64,000 bases of DNA. It comes from Peribacillus frigoritolerans (lineage in GTDB: Bacteria; Bacillota; Bacilli; Bacillales; DSM-1321). Under the pieces are notes generated by a model. It was not told the DNA's origin, searched no databases, and saw only the letters and a list, made by a program, of their open reading frames with translations. How positions within the stretch are numbered: position 1 is the stretch's first letter; each line of letters opens with the position of its first letter. Location: positions 1,449,712-1,513,711 of the forward strand of contig NZ_KV440950.1 of NCBI RefSeq assembly GCF_001636405.1, given 5' to 3'. A program made the translations under genes and the position numbers. Positions 6,878 through 15,460 of the stretch are shown here, in pieces.

Positions 6878-7987
6878 ATGAAAAAGTTTTTCATCATCTT
6901 CATTTTGGCTTTAATCCCTTTCGCCTCTACGAAGGTAAGTGCAGAATCTGACTTACCTCTCAATAGTGAAGCCGGGATCATTATTGACGCGAAAAGTGGA
7001 AAAGTATTATACGGAAAAAACATGGATAAACGTATGTATCCAGCCAGTCTAACGAAAGTTGCAACGGCGATATATGCTATAGAACACGGGGATAAGAACG
7101 AACTGGTGACTGTTAGCAAAAAAGCGGCGAAGGCAGACGGGTCTTCGGTATTTATTGAACATGGGGAGGAAATAGAGCTTTCCGAATTAATTGCAGGCAT
7201 GCTAATCAACTCCGGAAATGATGCAGCCATCGCAATTGCCGAGCATATGTCTGGCAGTGAAAAATTGTTCATGGAAGATTTGAATGAGTTTTTAAGAAAC
7301 GAAGTAAACGTTACCGATACTCATTTTACGAACCCCCATGGATTGTTTGACAAAGACCATGTAACTACGGCCAGTGACCTTGCGAAAATTACCCAATATG
7401 CAATGAAAAATGAAACATTCCGTGAGTATTTTGGGAAGAAGGAGTTACCATGGGAAGTGGAAACATGGGACACAACTCTGATTACCCATCATAAAATGTT
7501 AAAAGGCGAACTCCCCTATAAGGGAATAACCGGCGGGAAAACCGGTTTCGTAAGTCAATCCGGCTACACCCTGATTTCTACTGCCACTAGAGGAGAACAG
7601 GAATTGATTGCTGTCACTCTAAAAGCTCCTTCAGACAAAGTTGCCTACTCTGATACCAAGCTTTTATTCAACTATGGCTTTGAAAACTTTAAATCAGGAA
7701 AAATTGATAAAAAAAGCAAACTTTATTCAGCGGATTACTCTAATTCCTACACGCTGAACGAAGACATATACTATACTCATTTAATCAGTGATCAACCCAG
7801 TCTAAAAACGAGTAATGATGGAATGCTTTCAATCATGAACCAAGAAGGGGAAGCAATCGACTCCTTTGACCTTAAAACGGTCGCTGATGTTAGGAACACA
7901 GTATTGCCTGCCCCAATTAAACAAGAAACAATCAATGATAAGCTAATAAAATTTTCTGTCCCATCTCTAGGGTTGGGAGGCTTTTAA
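6878..7987 (+). CDS. D-alanyl-D-alanine carboxypeptidase (low-molecular-weight PBP)
   Basis: 369 residues, ATG 6878 behind AAAGGAGCGG. An N-terminal signal peptide (about residues 1-22, ending KVSA) directs it across the membrane. All three penicilloyl-serine transferase motifs are present: SxxK at S57-K60 (PASLTK), SxN at S112-N114 (SGN) and KTG near residue 222 (GGKTGF). It is therefore a peptidase-S11 enzyme that trims the terminal D-Ala from peptidoglycan stem peptides. The C-terminal part (from about 265) is a beta-rich tail ending in a hydrophobic stretch (IKFSVPSLGLGGF). It is monocistronic with its own terminator. DacF-like and DacB-like identities cannot be separated by eye. Confidence 0.9.
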   Translation: MKKFFIIFILALIPFASTKVSAESDLPLNSEAGIIIDAKSGKVLYGKNMDKRMYPASLTKVATAIYAIEHGDKNELVTVSKKAAKADGSSVFIEHGEEIELSELIAGMLINSGNDAAIAIAEHMSGSEKLFMEDLNEFLRNEVNVTDTHFTNPHGLFDKDHVTTASDLAKITQYAMKNETFREYFGKKELPWEVETWDTTLITHHKMLKGELPYKGITGGKTGFVSQSGYTLISTATRGEQELIAVTLKAPSDKVAYSDTKLLFNYGFENFKSGKIDKKSKLYSADYSNSYTLNEDIYYTHLISDQPSLKTSNDGMLSIMNQEGEAIDSFDLKTVADVRNTVLPAPIKQETINDKLIKFSVPSLGLGGF

Positions 7988-8025
7988 AACTTGTTCCTAT
8001 ACATACCCCAGTTTATAAAAAATAA

Positions 8026-8072
8026 AAGTGTGCCCTTATCATCCATGAATGATAGGTGCACTCTTTTATTTT
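8026..8072 (+). terminator. Terminator of the carboxypeptidase gene
   Basis: AGTGTGCCCTTATCAT pairs, with a small bulge, with ATGATAGGTGCACTCT, followed by TTTTATTTTTAT. Confidence 0.75.
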
Positions 8073-8183
8073 TATTGATGATCCGAGAACAGGAATATAC
8101 TAATCGGACAGCACAAAGGTACCTGAATTGGAAATGGAGTATATGACCATAATAGTATTAAAAAAACTATTAGGGATGATTTC

Positions 8184-8696
8184 ATGATATATATCTATAA
8201 TGATTATGGGGGTACACATACCACGTCTTTGGCTGCCGCCTATCATTTAAAACAACTACCTCAATCGGAAAGAAAACTAACTTCTGAAGAAATATTAAAT
8301 GTGAAATATTTTAATAAATTAACGAAAAAGGAATTTGGAAAGCTGATTTTTCGCGGGATCGATGAAGATGGCAATTCCGTTTATACAATGGGACATAAAA
8401 GAGAGAAACTCGTTGTTCCGGCATTAAAAGAATTGACTTTACTACTGGAGGAGAAATTTCACTTTAACGAAAAAATAGTATTCTCCAATACATCCCCAAC
8501 TGTCCCTATTGCCATGTCTATAGGGGGATATTTATCAAGAGCATTAAAAATCGATTTCATAGGTGTGCCATTATTAATTATAGGCACCAAACAATGCTGT
8601 GATAATATTTTTCGCTTGGTTGAAAACACGAAACAAATAGGAAAAGCAGCGAATGGGGAAAAAGTGATTATAATAGAAAATGAAATATATAAGTAA
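8184..8696 (+). CDS. DUF3189 family protein
   Basis: 170 residues from ATG 8184 behind TAGGGATGA. The start MIYIYNDYGGTHTTSLAAAYHL, the internal SNTSPTVPIAMSIGGYLSR and IGVPLLIIGTKQCCDNIFRLVENT are typical of DUF3189, a family of about 150-170 residues found in Bacilli and Clostridia. No transmembrane helix or known catalytic motif; function unknown. It stands alone between two terminators. Confidence 0.75.
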   Translation: MIYIYNDYGGTHTTSLAAAYHLKQLPQSERKLTSEEILNVKYFNKLTKKEFGKLIFRGIDEDGNSVYTMGHKREKLVVPALKELTLLLEEKFHFNEKIVFSNTSPTVPIAMSIGGYLSRALKIDFIGVPLLIIGTKQCCDNIFRLVENTKQIGKAANGEKVIIIENEIYK

Positions 8697-8758
8697 TCCT
8701 ATTAAAAATTTACTTAGCCCATCAAAATTCGTTTTTGAAAGTGCAGGTTGCGGAATTC

Positions 8759-8787
8759 AAGTCAACAATTGATGTTGGCTTTTTTTG
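8759..8787 (+). terminator. Terminator of the DUF3189 gene
   Basis: AGTCAACA / TGTTGGCT stem (one wobble) followed by TTTTTTT. Confidence 0.7.
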
Positions 8788-8844
8788 TTATGTTTCTGGA
8801 TGGATAGATGTTATACATGAGGTGACGCTTGCACTTAATCGAAC

Positions 8845-8877
8845 AATAAACCACCACCCGGAAGTGGAGGTTTATTA
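8845..8877 (-). terminator. Inverted repeat 3' of sspH
   Basis: AATAAACCACCAC / AGTGGAGGTTTATT inverted repeat with a short CCGGA loop just after the sspH stop on the minus strand. The T-run is interrupted, so efficiency is uncertain. Confidence 0.5.
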
Positions 8878-8891
8878 ATGAATCGAGGAAA

Positions 8892-9071
8892 TTACTGTTC
8901 TTGCAGGCTGGTTACAGAAACACTTTGTTTTTTATTTGGATCATCAAGGGGATGGATTGTAGCTGTTCCATTTTGTTCATCCACGTGCTCAATGTAGATA
9001 CTTTCCTCATTATAGGTTACAGTAACCATATTTGGTGAAGAAGCAATTTCTTCTGCTCGTTGTGCGTTCAT
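8892..9071 (-). CDS. sspH: Small acid-soluble spore protein H
   Basis: 59 residues from ATG 9071, eight bases after AAAGGAGG; a GTG at 9080 would lie inside the ribosome site. The text MNAQRAEEIASSPNM, YIEHVDEQNGTATIHPLDDP and SVSVTSLQEQ matches H-type SASPs, which are always close to 59 residues. These minor spore proteins are made in the forespore and coat the dormant spore core. I looked for a sigma-G promoter upstream and saw no clear one. The gene supports a spore-forming host. Confidence 0.9.
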   Translation of the reverse strand: MNAQRAEEIASSPNMVTVTYNEESIYIEHVDEQNGTATIHPLDDPNKKQSVSVTSLQEQ

Positions 9072-9290
9072 TTTAGCCACCTCCTTTGAATTTGCAACAT
9101 GTTTAATATTTGTTCCGATTTACTTAGATATACTAGTTGAAATTAATTCTTCCAAAAATCCCTTACTTAACGAACTGGTGGCTGAGTTATTTGTATGGCA
9201 GTTTTTAAATATTTCGATAACGCAGGATAGTTCAAGATAAAATCAGTTGATATAATTACAGAAAATTAAGAAAGTATGGGGGGATGTAAA

Positions 9291-9743
9291 ATGAATAGTG
9301 AAGGATTTTCGATTTCCACTAATAAAAAGTATTTAGATGTTGATGTAATACATGAATTTTTGAATCATGAAGCTTACTGGTCAAAGGGAATAACTAAGGA
9401 AACAGTAATAAAGTCAATTGAAAATACGACCTTATGTTTTGGGGTTTATAAGGGTGAAATAGGAAATGAAGGTTGTGTTCAAGTTGGGTTTGCAAGGGTA
9501 ATAACCGATTTAGCAACCCATGCGTATCTTTGCGATGTGTTTATATTACCTGACTATCGTAAATTAGGATTATCAAAATGGTTAATGGACGTTATCACCG
9601 ATCATTCCGAACTAAAAAAGGTTCGCAGGTTCATGTTAGCAACGAATGATGCACATTCATTATATGAAAAATTTGGTTTTAAACAGATTGATAAACCAGA
9701 GCTATTTATGCAAAAAGTCGGTAAAACCCCATTTCAACAATAA
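9291..9743 (+). CDS. GNAT family N-acetyltransferase
   Basis: 150 residues from ATG 9291 behind GGGGGATG. The GNAT core is visible: LCDVFILPDYRKLGLSKWLMDVI (motif A, acetyl-CoA loop RKLGLSKWL, about residues 78-100), then FMLATNDAHSLYEKFGFKQI (motif B, about 113-132). The acceptor is unknown. The GFGVY-type N-terminus and absence of partners suggest a stand-alone small-molecule acetyltransferase. Bases 9072-9290 upstream hold no other gene. Confidence 0.85.
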   Translation: MNSEGFSISTNKKYLDVDVIHEFLNHEAYWSKGITKETVIKSIENTTLCFGVYKGEIGNEGCVQVGFARVITDLATHAYLCDVFILPDYRKLGLSKWLMDVITDHSELKKVRRFMLATNDAHSLYEKFGFKQIDKPELFMQKVGKTPFQQ

Positions 9744-9846
9744 GTACTTTTAACACAAAGGGATTAGACCCTGCATAATCGTGCACAGAATGTCGGATGT
9801 TTCATTTCAACTCCTGCTATTCTGTTGATATAAGGGAGGTCATTGA

Positions 9847-10719
9847 ATGGATTCGCTCAAAAATATGAATGGTGCCATTAAATTCATTGAAGAAAATCTT
9901 ACGAACGAAATTGACTTTAAAGAAGTTGCAAGGCTCGCTTATTGCTCGGAATATCATTTTAAAAGGATGTTTTCCTTCCTTGCCGGTATTTCACTATCCG
10001 AGTATATCCGCCGAAGACGACTTACACTTGCAGCGTTTGAGCTTAAGAGTAGCAACATAAAGGTCATTGATATTGCGATAAAGTACGGGTACAGTTCACC
10101 AGACTCGTTTGCAAGGGCGTTTCAGCATTTGCATGGTATCACGCCATCAGAAGCGAGAAGTAATGGCCATTCACTTAAAGCCTATCCACCGATGTCCTTC
10201 CAATTATCCATTAAAGGAGGCAGTGAAATGAACTATCGAATTGAAGAAAAAGCGGCATTTCACATAATTGGAATTAAAAAAAGGGTTCCAATCATTTTTA
10301 ACGGGGTCAATCCAGAGATTGCATCTATGTGGAAAAGTTTAGACGAGAAAACGATAAATGAACTTAAAAATCTATCGAATGTCGAGCCATTAGGGCTGCT
10401 TAGTGCATCCGCGAACTTTTCCGAAGGCCGGTTGGAGGAAAAAGGGGAGCTTGATCATTATATCGGCGCAGCTACAACGAGGGAATGTCCAGATAACTTA
10501 ACCCAGCTGAATGTCGATGCGTCTACATGGGCGGTATTCGAAGCAGTCGGCCCCTTTCCTGAAACACTGCAAAATGTTTGGGGACGCATTTATTCAGAAT
10601 GGTTTCCATCCTCAAACTATGAACAAAGAGAAGGGCCGGAAATCCTTTGGAACGAAAATAAAGACATAACCTCACCAACATTTAGAAGTGAAATATGGAT
10701 CCCCGTTATGAAAAAGTAA
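9847..10719 (+). CDS. AraC-type regulator fused to GyrI-like effector domain
   Basis: 290 residues, ATG 9847 behind AAGGGAGGTCATT. Residues about 8-105 form two AraC helix-turn-helices ([20 protein letters not shown] and [20 protein letters not shown], ending HGITPSEAR). Residues about 128-289 are a GyrI-like/SbmC ligand-binding domain starting [20 protein letters not shown]. Such proteins (Rob, SoxS-plus-GyrI type) activate detoxification or efflux genes on binding small hydrophobic compounds. An internal AAAGGAGG lies seven bases before in-frame ATG 10228, so the effector domain might also be made alone. The next gene is an SRPBCC ligand-binding protein. Confidence 0.85.
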   Translation: MDSLKNMNGAIKFIEENLTNEIDFKEVARLAYCSEYHFKRMFSFLAGISLSEYIRRRRLTLAAFELKSSNIKVIDIAIKYGYSSPDSFARAFQHLHGITPSEARSNGHSLKAYPPMSFQLSIKGGSEMNYRIEEKAAFHIIGIKKRVPIIFNGVNPEIASMWKSLDEKTINELKNLSNVEPLGLLSASANFSEGRLEEKGELDHYIGAATTRECPDNLTQLNVDASTWAVFEAVGPFPETLQNVWGRIYSEWFPSSNYEQREGPEILWNENKDITSPTFRSEIWIPVMKK

Positions 10720-10746
10720 GTTTACCAGGCGAAGAATTTATCGGAA

Positions 10747-10771
10747 GAGCTGTCTTATGGCAGCTTTTTCT
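10747..10771 (+). terminator. Terminator of the AraC-type gene
   Basis: AGCTG / CAGCT hairpin followed by TTTTTC; a short stem, so moderate confidence. Confidence 0.5.
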
Positions 10772-10873
10772 TATGGAGCAAACAGGGAAGGATAAGGGAA
10801 TAAGAGCTAGGTATAATTTGCTTTAACGAGCTATAATGGTGGATAGAAAGTGCTAATATAAGGAGATTGGAAA

Positions 10874-11326
10874 ATGCCTGTTATTGAGTATCAACAATTT
10901 ATTAAAGCCCCAGTTGAATTATGTTTTGACCTAGCGAGAAGTGTGGATATCCATACCAAAACGACAGCTAACACTAAGGAAATGGCTGTTGATGGTGTGA
11001 CAGAAGGGCTATTAGAGGAGGGAGATGCTGTTACTTGGGAAGCCATTCACTTTGGTATTAAACAAAGGCTGAAAGCCAAAGTGATACTAATGGAAAAACC
11101 AAATAAGTTTGTAGATATTATGGTGAAGGGTGCCTTCCATTCCTTCGTACACACACATCAGTTTAAAGAAGAACCAGGCGGAACTATAATGATGGATACA
11201 TTTCAATATAAGTCACCGTTCGGTCCAATTGGAGTATTAGCTGATAAGTTGTTTTTAGAGAAGTATATGAGAGCATTTATCGTTTCTCGTGCAAAGGCAC
11301 TGAAAAAGATTGCCGAGAATAGGTAA
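10874..11326 (+). CDS. SRPBCC family ligand-binding protein
   Basis: 150 residues, ATG 10874 behind AAGGAGATTGG. The sequence EYQQFIKAPVELCFDLARSVDIH and later KFVDIMVKGAFHSFVHTHQFKEEPGGTIMMDTFQYKSPFGPIGVLADKLFLEKYMRAFI gives the alternating strands and C-terminal helix of the START/SRPBCC fold (CoxG/polyketide-cyclase type). Family members bind hydrophobic ligands. No catalytic residue is identified and the ligand is unknown. The gene has its own terminator. Confidence 0.8.
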   Translation: MPVIEYQQFIKAPVELCFDLARSVDIHTKTTANTKEMAVDGVTEGLLEEGDAVTWEAIHFGIKQRLKAKVILMEKPNKFVDIMVKGAFHSFVHTHQFKEEPGGTIMMDTFQYKSPFGPIGVLADKLFLEKYMRAFIVSRAKALKKIAENR

Positions 11327-11359
11327 TAACCTTGTTTAAGACTATACTCTGCTATCATG

Positions 11360-11383
11360 GGTTGCTGCGGCAGCCTTTTTATT
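11360..11383 (+). terminator. Terminator of the SRPBCC gene
   Basis: GGTTGC / GCAGCC stem, 4-base loop, then TTTTTATTTT. Between here and 11730 I see no gene; two TACAACCG words at about 11576 and 11602 are the only pattern. Confidence 0.65.
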
Positions 11384-11732
11384 TTCCCCTAGTACCAGGA
11401 GGAACTAATTCACTGATTAAGAATGAAGGAGTTGATGAATAATGAAATGATTCCCAGATGATGAAGATGGACAAGTGTTATAAATGCTTTATAGAACTAA
11501 TGGGTGCTTAGCTGAAGTTCGGAGCTGTCTTTATAACCGGCACCCTAAAGATTAGCGAATGGCTCGGCTCAGCGGTACAACCGTGTTAGGCCCGCGGATA
11601 CAACCGACCGTTAATTATAATTACGGATCAAATCGTTTGCTGCGATTAGATCTTTTCTTTTGTTTTTATAAGAATAACACAAACAGAACAAATGTTCCAG
11701 AGTTAGTGTGTAAAATTATTACTTTTTTTCAA

Positions 11733-11923
11733 AAATAAATCTTATAAAGGATATAGTTGATTCTCTTGAAGATGAACGGGCAGGATGGTTGAAGCAGCAA
11801 GCGAATCATAAATCATATTTTCCAAGGTGGCGCAAAATGAGACTGACGATGGGGATGTATTTGTTTCGGAAATGTGATAAAGGGCAACAGGATGAGTACT
11901 CAAAACATGTGAGGTTGACATGA
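11733..11923 (+). pseudogene. Fragment of an unrecognised gene
   Basis: An open frame without a usable start encodes DSLEDERAGWLKQQANHK followed by FPRWRKMRLTMGMYLFRKCD and ends at TGA 11921-11923. The composition (basic, with aromatic anchors, non-repetitive) looks like real protein, but there is no ribosome site and a stop precedes it, so it is probably the 3' remnant of a lost gene. Family not recognised. Confidence 0.35.
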
Positions 11924-11938
11924 CTCATCTTTTGGGAA

Positions 11939-11982
11939 CAAAAAAAAGCACTTTGATAATTAAGGTATCAAAGTACTTTTCA
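11939..11982 (-). terminator. Terminator of the Cys/His-rich gene (minus strand)
   Basis: AAGTACTTTGATA pairs with TATCAAAGTGCTT and on the minus strand is followed by eight T. It lies just past the original stop codon (11992-11994), not at the premature one, supporting the full-length reading of the gene. Confidence 0.75.
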
Positions 11983-11991
11983 TTTAACAAA

Positions 11992-12573
11992 CTACCAATC
12001 CCATGACATATGACACCCAAAGTCAACATGGCATTTATTCTGCTTACAACAATGATCGTAATGCTCATTATCGCAGCGTTTTTTCTTCTTACAATCATAA
12101 TGCTCATTATCGCAGCGTTTTTTCTACTTATAATCGCAATGCTCATCATCGCCGCGGTTTTTCTTCTTACAACAATCATGATGATCAGCATCACAGCTTT
12201 TTTTCTTCTTACGATCGCAATGCTCATCATCGCAGCGTTTTTTCTTCTTACAATCGCAATGCTCATCATCGCAGCGTTTTTTCTTCTTACAGCAATCGTG
12301 ATGCTCATCATCACAGCGTTTTTTCTTCTTACAGTAATCGTGATGTTCATTATCGCAGCATTTTTCCTGCTTCCAACAATGATCGTGATGCTCATTATCG
12401 TAGCATTTTTCCTGCTTCCAACAATGATCGTGATGTTCATTATCGCAGCATTTTTCCTGCTTCCAATAATGATCGTGATGTTCATGATCGCAGCATTTCT
12501 CCTGCTTCCAACAATGATTGTGATGTTCATTATCGTAGTGTTTCTGCTTACAACAATCCTCGTAATAAGACAT
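11992..12573 (-). pseudogene. Cys/His-rich repeat protein interrupted by an amber codon
   Basis: ATG 12573 follows AAAGGAGTGACATTTCC. The frame runs 149 codons to TAG at 12124-12126, then continues with the same repeat (KKRCDNEHYDCKKKKRCDNE) to a natural stop after HMSWDW at 11992. The intact protein would be 193 residues; one A-to-T change (AAG to TAG) explains the break. The protein is built of 13-15-residue units, first CCDNEHHDHCWKQEK, later KKKKRCDDEHHDCC, so it is packed with Cys, His, Asp, Glu and Lys and would bind metal or cross-link by disulphides. The neighbour upstream is a Cys-containing coat-like protein, so a spore-surface role is plausible but unproven. Confidence 0.7.
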
Positions 12574-12613
12574 GGAAATGTCACTCCTTTCTATCTTTTA
12601 AAATATTAATAAA

Positions 12614-12647
12614 GGCAAAGCCTTCTCTATTTAGAGAGGGCTTTGCT
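12614..12647 (-). terminator. Terminator between the two minus-strand genes
   Basis: AAAGCCTTCTCT / AGAGAGGGCTTT hairpin, with T-rich bases after it on the minus strand. It would end the 259-residue gene transcript before the Cys/His-rich gene. Confidence 0.65.
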
Positions 12648-12679
12648 AGTCAAGATTAAAAACTGTTCAACACCGTCAT

Positions 12680-13459
12680 TTACGGAGCAGCAAGAGTATT
12701 AGTTGTTGGAGTAGTTGTAGTTTCACAACGACGTTCATTTACGTCGCAAATACCACCGTGTTTATCAACAATAACTGGTCGAATAACTGTAATTGTAGTG
12801 CGTAGTACAATCTTGACTAAAATAGCATTGGTAGAAACAAGGCCCGTAGTGCCGATGACTGGGACGCCTGGTTGAGCAAAGATCCCTTCTACTACTAATG
12901 CGGGTTCTATTACTGTATCCTCAGGGCAGGCGCCTGGAAAATCTGTATGCTCCTGGAATGGTAAATTCGTTGTAAGTGTGGCTGTTGCAGGAGTTGTTGA
13001 TCCTGGTGGCGTAAATGTTACCGTAATAACTACAGGAATAAGTCCGATGTTAACGACTTTGTCCCTAATGATTGTCGTGTTACGGGTAATACCAGCTAGA
13101 TTCGGTACAACAGATACTGGACCAATAGTGGATCCAGCTGGTATAGCAGGAGCAAACGCGGTAAAAGGAAGTGTTGCTTCTGCAACCTTTTGTACCGCTT
13201 TTGAGCCTACAACTGAATTGACTAGGACACAGTCGCTGTTTAATGGTGCAGCGAGTTGGCGAGCCGGAGCTTTAAAATTGCAATCGCAAACAGAATCGTC
13301 GTGAGACTTACAAACCTTACATGGTTTTTTAAATTTTGAATGACGATCAAATCTTGAATCATCACCGAATCTTGAATCACTCCCAAAACCCCAGTCGCTG
13401 TCGGAACATGCAGAACCCCAGTTGCTTTGCATTGTATTTTTTTTACTAAAATTACCCAT
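12680..13459 (-). CDS. Hypothetical coat-like protein
   Basis: 259 residues from ATG 13459 behind AAGAAAGGATTGAG. The first 45 residues are low-complexity (Ser, Asp, Phe, Gly, Arg), then a Cys cluster (CKVCKSHDDSVCDC, about 47-60). The remaining 200 residues are hydrophobic beta-rich sequence with many Val, Ile, Thr and Pro (GPVSVVPNLAGITRNTTIIR, IGLIPVVITVTFTPPGS) and a Thr-rich tail. There is no signal peptide or membrane helix. Composition and position beside a Cys/His-rich repeat protein recall spore coat or exosporium proteins, but I do not recognise a named family. Confidence 0.6.
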   Translation of the reverse strand: MGNFSKKNTMQSNWGSACSDSDWGFGSDSRFGDDSRFDRHSKFKKPCKVCKSHDDSVCDCNFKAPARQLAAPLNSDCVLVNSVVGSKAVQKVAEATLPFTAFAPAIPAGSTIGPVSVVPNLAGITRNTTIIRDKVVNIGLIPVVITVTFTPPGSTTPATATLTTNLPFQEHTDFPGACPEDTVIEPALVVEGIFAQPGVPVIGTTGLVSTNAILVKIVLRTTITVIRPVIVDKHGGICDVNERRCETTTTPTTNTLAAP

Positions 13460-13592
13460 AAAATCTCAATCCTTTCTTGTAACTATTTTTATTTTCGAAA
13501 ATGAAATGGAGTGTAGTATCGAACCGTACTAAAGCACTGCCAAAAGCATTTTCGTTGTAGTTACAAAATATAGTATTAATAAAATAAGGTAA

Positions 13593-13733
13593 TTGCTTGG
13601 ACAGGTTGCTTATATTTGCGGACAAGTCGTAAATATTTATAGGGCTTACACTTATCATTTTGCATTAGAGGAAGTATGGAACGCGGGTAAAGAAATGGAT
13701 GAATATAAAGGGAAGCAAAAAGCTAAAAAATGA
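13593..13733 (+). pseudogene. Possible gene remnant, 46 codons
   Basis: An open frame from TTG 13593 to TGA 13731 encodes a plausible helical tail (YHFALEEVWNAGKEMDEYKG then a Lys-rich end). AATAAGG lies too close to the start to be a good ribosome site and a TAA precedes it. It is more likely a 3' fragment than a gene. Confidence 0.3.
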
Positions 13734-13768
13734 AAAGCGGTGCCACGAAAATACAGATAAACCCAAAA

Positions 13769-13824
13769 AGGACTTCTTTGCTCGATTTTACAAAAAGTGA
13801 ACAAAGAAGTCCTAGGCTCTTTTT
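13769..13824 (+). terminator. Large hairpin after the remnant
   Basis: AGGACTTCTTTG / CAAAGAAGTCCT, a perfect 12-bp stem with a 21-base loop; CTCTTTTT follows a few bases later. Confidence 0.55.
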
Positions 13825-13990
13825 AAGGCCTCTGAGCGAAGATTCGTTTTTAATCAATAAGATTTATAGAAGGTATACTTTTTTAGATTGTTATTTCTCT
13901 TGAAGACTAAAGTGCCAGGGAAGCAAGACAGCCGAGGTATTTTCGGACTGTGCATGTGTTCTATAATTATCCAAAAAAGGAGAAATATTT

Positions 13991-14161
13991 ATGACGGCGT
14001 TAATTATATCAATATATATAACTATTACTCTTGTATCGCTCTTTACCTTCGCTGGGCCTTATTCGCCATTGGTGGGACTTGCAGTCGGTATCCCTATACA
14101 TATCCTAATAGTACTTATACAAATATATAAAGAAATAAAAGTGATATCTAAAAAACTATAA
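13991..14161 (+). CDS. Small two-helix membrane protein, unknown
   Basis: 56 residues, ATG 13991 eight bases after AAGGAG. Two hydrophobic helices (ALIISIYITITLVSLFTFAG and LVGLAVGIPIHILIVLIQIY) are joined by a PYSPL turn and followed by a charged tail (KEIKVISKKL). This is a credible small membrane protein judging by ribosome site, hydrophobicity and basic tail. No family recognised. It lies 80 bases upstream of another small membrane protein and the two may be co-transcribed. Confidence 0.55.
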   Translation: MTALIISIYITITLVSLFTFAGPYSPLVGLAVGIPIHILIVLIQIYKEIKVISKKL

Positions 14162-14241
14162 TAATAGTTTTTGTCGACTCTATGTCCTGGACAGTAGATA
14201 TAAGGGATAGTTAATCCGAAAAAGGAAAGGAGTGGGGTTCT

Positions 14242-14421
14242 TTGGGTATCAATATAGGTGATTTAGTATATCAACTTATTATGTTTATTTTGTTGCTTGG
14301 TATGATCTTTGCGGTTTACTTTTTTGTTCGTTCTCTTCTTGCAAGGTCAAACAAACCCAATAACATAGAACAAAAACTTGATAGAATAATTGAGCTGCTT
14401 GAAAAGGATAAAAGAGATTAA
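14242..14421 (+). CDS. DUF4083 family small membrane protein
   Basis: 59 residues from TTG 14242 behind GAAAGGAGTGGGG. A single helix (LVYQLIMFILLLGMIFAVYFFV, about residues 8-29) is followed by RSLLARSN and a short amphipathic coil (IEQKLDRIIELLEKDKRD), the DUF4083 layout. The family is short, Bacillus-centred and of unknown role. The terminator stem begins in its last codons. Confidence 0.75.
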   Translation: MGINIGDLVYQLIMFILLLGMIFAVYFFVRSLLARSNKPNNIEQKLDRIIELLEKDKRD

Positions 14422-14448
14422 TTTCTTTTTATCCTTTTCATTTTTTTG
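14400..14448 (+). terminator. Terminator overlapping the DUF4083 stop
   Basis: GAAAAGGATAAA inside the last codons pairs with TTTATCCTTTTC, followed by ATTTTTTTG. Confidence 0.75.
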
Positions 14449-14461
14449 TTCCCTGTTCAGG

Positions 14462-14980
14462 TCAATAAGAAGTCGAATAAAACTTAGTGATTTCATCTAG
14501 TGCAAAAAAGATTATGGAGCATATAACCGCAGAGATAAAGAAACCTCCCGGGTCAATAAAGTATGTAGCCAATCCGAAACCAATATGTATGAATCCAGAT
14601 AACCAGAAACGTAAATTGGAAAACTTCATTGAGATGAATTCAGCAATTAGTGAAACCGGTAAACCATAAAAGAAATTTCCAAGCAAACTATAAAAAAGCA
14701 CAACCATAATGATCAGGAAATCTCCATCCCATTTAAAGGATGGTTCTTCAAAAAACGAGACTAGAAATAAACCAATTGTAAAGGTCACTGATGAGTAGAA
14801 GGCCACTTTAATTTTTCTGAATTTTTCTTTAAACAGAAGCTTCCTAATGACAGGAAATGCGAACGCAATCGTTATAAAAGCGAGTAACGTTTTAATTATT
14901 ATTGGAGTAGTTGAAACAAGTATGATTGTCAACAGAACAGCCATGGAAAAAACAAGAATATAAGAATTTCCTTTTATCAT
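14462..14980 (-). CDS. Hypothetical polytopic membrane protein
   Basis: 172 residues if the start is ATG 14980, which has CGAGGT seven bases upstream; earlier in-frame starts up to 15064 have no ribosome site. Five or six hydrophobic segments cover most of the chain (YILVFSMAVLLTIILVS, LLAFITIAFAFPVI, VTFTIGLFLVSFF, IIMVVLFYSLLGNFFYG, FWLSGFIHIGFGLATYF, ISAVICSIIFFALDEI). Family not recognised, no catalytic motif seen. Probably monocistronic. Confidence 0.6.
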   Translation of the reverse strand: MIKGNSYILVFSMAVLLTIILVSTTPIIIKTLLAFITIAFAFPVIRKLLFKEKFRKIKVAFYSSVTFTIGLFLVSFFEEPSFKWDGDFLIIMVVLFYSLLGNFFYGLPVSLIAEFISMKFSNLRFWLSGFIHIGFGLATYFIDPGGFFISAVICSIIFFALDEITKFYSTSY

Positions 14981-15262
14981 AAATACCTCGGACCTTTTTA
15001 CCTTCATTCTACAATAAGCTTGAATTAGTGGGAATTGGATGTCGCAAACAATCATTAATTTCAATGAGTAAATAAGGTGTCAGGCGGAGCTGTATGAAAT
15101 CTTCAAACGGTAAAAATAGGCGCTGATAAACTGTTGATTTTAGGTAGTGCGCGTGGTTGAAAAAAGTTTCTGGTGATTTTTGTGTCATTATCCTATTTAG
15201 AACATAAGTTGAATTAACCCATTTAATTTTTTCCTCCTAAAACAAATAAGGAGATGTTTCTA

Positions 15263-15445
15263 TTGTCAAATTGCGGTCATGATTCAAATTGCGGTTGCGG
15301 TAACGATGTTGGTGGATTTGGTGGCGGTTTCGCTTTTATAGTCGTATTGTTTATCCTCTTAATCATCGTTGGAGCTGCTTGTTTCGGCGGAGATAGAGGT
15401 AACGATTGCTGTTATCCCGTTCAAGGATATGGCGGTTTCTGCTAA
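15263..15445 (+). CDS. YjcZ family sporulation protein
   Basis: 60 residues from TTG 15263, nine bases after AAGGAG; an ATG at 15254 overlaps that site. The layout is a Cys/Gly/Asn head (CGHDSNCGCGNDVGG), then GGGFAFIVVLFILLIIVGAAC, the signature YjcZ helix, and a short Cys/Gly tail. YjcZ proteins are small membrane proteins expressed in sporulation. A strong terminator follows. Confidence 0.85.
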   Translation: MSNCGHDSNCGCGNDVGGFGGGFAFIVVLFILLIIVGAACFGGDRGNDCCYPVQGYGGFC

Positions 15446-15460
15446 CAAATGTATAAAGAA

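Noticed and set aside
11925..12659. Open frames of about 200 codons on both strands over the Cys/His repeat
   Set aside because: Same periodicity effect. Only the minus-strand frame from 12573 has a ribosome site, a start and a terminator in the right place.
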